This document shows positions 14,449-16,023 of a stretch of 16,023 bases of DNA, piece after piece. The translations under genes and the position numbers were made by a program. Within the stretch, counting starts at the first letter, position 1. Each line of letters begins with the position of its first letter. Location of the stretch: assembly GCF_938017705.1 (NCBI RefSeq), contig NZ_CALIIS010000125.1:1-16023 (forward strand), read 5' to 3'. Source of the DNA: an uncultured Campylobacter sp. Lineage in GTDB: Bacteria; Campylobacterota; Campylobacteria; Campylobacterales; Campylobacteraceae. The notes beneath the pieces were generated by a model, which was not told where the DNA came from, ran no database searches, and saw only the letters and a list, made by a program, of their open reading frames with translations.

Positions 14449-15051
14449 TAAATCCAAACCTCAGTTTTTTACATATAAAATTTCATCCGCTAAAGATTGC
14501 CGCCTCGGCATTTATCTCATTTACAATCCAAAATTAAAAATGTTAGCCAGCATGGTTTTTGGGAGGTATGGATTTTGATTTAGGCATGAGCTTTTTGGCA
14601 AACGATGCGAGCTTCGGAGGTATAAGAATTTTAGTTTTTCGCGACGTAGAATGTGCTGCGTGACTCTAGGTCAAAGAGTAGCAATGTGAGATAAAATTTT
14701 GCTCGCTCGAGTGCTGAGGCATTATGCTTTTAGAAAAGGCACAAAGTAACGTAAATTTCGCTGTGTCTTGTAGCTGAAATCCATTAAATTTAAGTCAGAA
14801 TCATTCGGCGGCAGTGTTATTCGCCAAACCCTCTAAGGCAAAATCTCTAAATTTAAGTTCTGGACATCATATGCAAGCAGATTTCCTTCTGCCTTTAAAG
14901 CATTCAAATCATATTAAAATTTAAACTTCCAGGCGAATCTAAAGAATTTTGGAAATCACTACGTTGCATTTAAAGGCGCGCCCGATAAGAGATAAACAAA
15001 CCAGCAAATTTTAAAAATTTAGCCAGGCAAACTTTGTTCGCGATTTAAATT
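14449..15051. other. 603-bp stretch without a supportable gene
   Basis: All six frames are broken by frequent stops. A 31-codon ATG frame (14568-14663) has GGGAGG too close to its ATG to be convincing. A weak hairpin, GCAGA (14877-14881) with TCTGC (14888-14892), is followed only by CTTT. I see no tRNA, repeat array or insertion sequence. Scattered AAATTTA words are as elsewhere. The region may be decayed coding DNA, but no family is recognisable. Confidence 0.6.
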
Positions 15052-15390
15052 TTATCTTCTGCCCTCTTTTTTAGCCCTGATCGCCTCATAAAGCTCGTCG
15101 ATCGAGGTCGCGGACGAGCCCGAATATTTCTGCGCCGCTTGCATGGTCTTTTTGCCCCATTTACCGTCGATTGCCACGCCGTAGCCACCGAACATCAGAC
15201 TGCGTTGGATATAATAGACTTTATCTTGCTGCGTCATATTTTGTTGCTTCTGCACTTCGCGCTCAGCATCTTTTGCCTGCTCACTTTTATAAACAGCATC
15301 AGCCGTAAAGTATGCTAGCACTAAAGCTCCAGCGATCGGAACGACAAGGGTAACAAATCTATTATTTACGTTAGAAGTTAGGTCTTCCAA
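15052..15390 (-). CDS. Membrane-anchored peptidoglycan-binding-like protein
   Basis: The product has 112 residues. Residues 13-30 (VTLVVPIAGALVLAYFTA) form one transmembrane helix with a short N-terminus carrying Arg11, consistent with N-in topology. A charged linker (about 34-56, KSEQAKDAEREVQKQQ) follows. Residues 57-89 (KVYYIQRSLMFGGYGVAIDG followed by KWGKKTMQAAQKY) match the PG_binding_1 pattern: IQ-L-x-GY, IDG-WG-KT-A-Q-Y. I infer a periplasmic domain tethered to the inner membrane that contacts the cell wall. The start is TTG (15388-15390) with AAAGG nine bases upstream, overlapping the previous gene by 20 bases. The TTG start and overlap indicate translational coupling. Alternative: a phage-like structural or lysis component. 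Confidence 0.75.
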   Translation of the reverse strand: MEDLTSNVNNRFVTLVVPIAGALVLAYFTADAVYKSEQAKDAEREVQKQQNMTQQDKVYYIQRSLMFGGYGVAIDGKWGKKTMQAAQKYSGSSATSIDELYEAIRAKKEGRR

Positions 15391-15550
15391 AAAATGCCTT
15401 TGCAGCGCAAAACACTATAAAAGCAGGAAGGGAAGTGATAACGGCATTAAAGCCACCACCTATCACGTATACGAGCATACAGACTAAAATAATAGCTACA
15501 AGCCCCTCACCCAAACCGCTACCGGCAAGAAAGCCTAGGAAAAAATTCAT
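15371..15550 (-). CDS. Small 59-residue membrane protein
   Basis: ATG at 15548-15550 opens MNFFLGFLAGSGLGEGLVAI, continuing ILVCMLVYVIGGGFNAVITS and LPAFIVFCAAKAFFGRPNF to TAA at 15371-15373. It has two hydrophobic segments (about 17-32 and 36-52) separated by a GGG turn, with glycine-rich packing and a basic end, resembling a small hairpin membrane protein. The upstream sequence has only a weak AGAT site. Its 20-base overlap with the next gene in another frame, and the tight cluster, support it being real. Too short for standard gene-length cut-offs. Holin-like or a small envelope subunit are possibilities that the sequence cannot decide between. Confidence 0.65.
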   Translation of the reverse strand: MNFFLGFLAGSGLGEGLVAIILVCMLVYVIGGGFNAVITSLPAFIVFCAAKAFFGRPNF

Positions 15551-15579
15551 AATTTATCTTTTAAAAATTTAAGTAGTGC

Positions 15580-15611
15580 AATTCTCCAAATTTAAATTTA
15601 ATCGGAGAATT
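15580..15611 (-). promoter_or_regulatory. Inverted repeat between the zinc-ribbon and 59-residue genes
   Basis: AATTCTCC (15580-15587) and GGAGAATT (15604-15611) form an eight-pair stem with a 16-base AAATTT-rich loop. There is no T-tract after it on the minus strand, so it looks more like an mRNA processing or attenuating hairpin, or a protein-binding site, than a strong terminator. Confidence 0.45.
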
Positions 15612-15649
15612 ACAAAATTTATCCCCGCCAATAGACGATGGAACATAGG

Positions 15650-15946
15650 CTACTTAACGTGCTTCATGATCCTATGAAATTGCGGACTATGATCTCGCGC
15701 CATAAAAATAGATCCAATGATACCTAACACGCCGATACCCAAGACGATATAAAATAGAGTACCGCTATCCTTAGTAAAAGCCCCTCCAAAGAACAGCCAA
15801 AGTATAGAAATAAGAAGCGTCTTTAACCAGGGTCTGCTATAAGAGATCTCCGCCTGACATCCGCTACATACGACCGCACCGTATTTGATGTCGTCCTTAC
15901 CGCAAAAAGGGCACATTAAATGATCCGGATGTTCATTCTCTGCCAT
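15650..15946 (-). CDS. Zinc-ribbon protein with two transmembrane helices
   Basis: The product has 98 residues. Cys12, Cys15, Cys27 and Cys30 (CPFCGKDD and VVCSGCQAEI) make a treble-clef/rubredoxin-type zinc ribbon of the kind found at the N-terminus of many small bacterial membrane proteins. Two hydrophobic helices follow (about 40-57, WLKTLLISILWLFFGGAF, and 63-83), then a basic C-terminus ending KHVK, so both ends should be cytoplasmic. AAAGGAGA lies six bases before the ATG (15944-15946), a strong site. It is the first gene of the minus-strand cluster and sits directly behind the (TA)11 promoter region. Its function is unknown; such ribbons often mediate protein contacts. Confidence 0.8.
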   Translation of the reverse strand: MAENEHPDHLMCPFCGKDDIKYGAVVCSGCQAEISYSRPWLKTLLISILWLFFGGAFTKDSGTLFYIVLGIGVLGIIGSIFMARDHSPQFHRIMKHVK

Positions 15947-15975
15947 AATTTCTCCTTTGAAAAAATATGGGTGAA

Positions 15976-15981
15976 ATTATA
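15976..15981 (-). promoter_or_regulatory. TATAAT -10 box fused to the TA tract
   Basis: On the minus strand TATAAT sits 29 bases before the ATG of the zinc-ribbon gene, giving a predicted start near 15969. Its first bases are part of the TA repeat, so repeat number alters only what lies upstream of the -10. Confidence 0.55.
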
Positions 15982-15999
15982 TATATATATATATATATA
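15978..15999. repeat. (TA)11 dinucleotide tract
   Basis: Eleven uninterrupted TA units, the only long dinucleotide tract in the window. It occupies the spacer between the -10 and where a -35 would lie for the zinc-ribbon gene. Such tracts change length by slipped-strand mispairing. Confidence 0.9.
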
Positions 16000-16023
16000 A
16001 GAGCGAGATTAAAATATAAAAAA

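Noticed and set aside
14568..14663. 31-codon ORF with GGGAGG directly before its ATG
   Set aside because: The purine site is too close to the start codon, the peptide has no recognisable features, and the region is full of stops.
14800..14900. Minus-strand peptide DLNALKAEGNLLAYDVQ as a gene remnant
   Set aside because: Only about 26 codons are open and no family is recognisable; consistent with chance.
1..16023. CRISPR array, tRNA, rRNA, insertion sequence or integrase
   Set aside because: I found no regularly spaced identical repeats, no tRNA-like cloverleaf, no rRNA sequence and no transposase or recombinase motif. The abundant AAATTTAA words are a general trait of these genomes.

Overview
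The window looks like chromosomal DNA of an epsilonproteobacterium, most likely a Campylobacter of fairly high G+C. Intergenic DNA is full of AAATTT/AAATTTAA motifs. TatB-TatC-QueA and RppH-LysC-HobA-HolB-FolP occur in the order I recall from Helicobacter pylori (about HP1060-1062 and HP1228-1232), and HobA is restricted to this class. A decayed 3' fragment of the flagellar rod gene flgG with no flagellar neighbours suggests a lineage that has lost flagella; C. gracilis is my best guess, not a proven identification.

Layout. 1-2670 is an accessory, decaying region. It holds the 3' part of a secreted Hcp/Sel1-repeat protein, the flgG remnant, a toxin-antitoxin pair whose ParE/RelE toxin carries a one-base frameshift, and a DUF2314-ankyrin gene interrupted by an in-frame TGA. 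2869-5011 holds two uncharacterised cytoplasmic proteins on the plus strand, separated by 322 bp containing three degenerate 31-32 bp repeats. 5308-9272 (minus strand) is a tightly overlapping housekeeping operon, rppH-lysC-hobA-holB-folP, covering mRNA 5'-end decay, aspartate-family biosynthesis, DnaA regulation, clamp loading and folate synthesis. lysC contains a strong internal start that would give a separate ACT-domain subunit. From a divergent promoter region, 9409-12919 (plus strand) encodes HemW, TatB, TatC and QueA. A four-base overlap joins queA to a membrane-anchored protein that resembles a degenerate histidine kinase plus receiver.

13996-14448 is an orphan ORF, followed by about 600 bp without a supportable gene. 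15052-15946 (minus strand) is a compact cluster of three small envelope-type genes: a zinc-ribbon membrane protein, a 59-residue membrane protein, and a membrane-anchored peptidoglycan-binding protein. Its upstream region carries an uninterrupted (TA)11 tract that merges with a perfect TATAAT box. This is the layout of a phase-variable promoter and the most interesting regulatory signal in the window.
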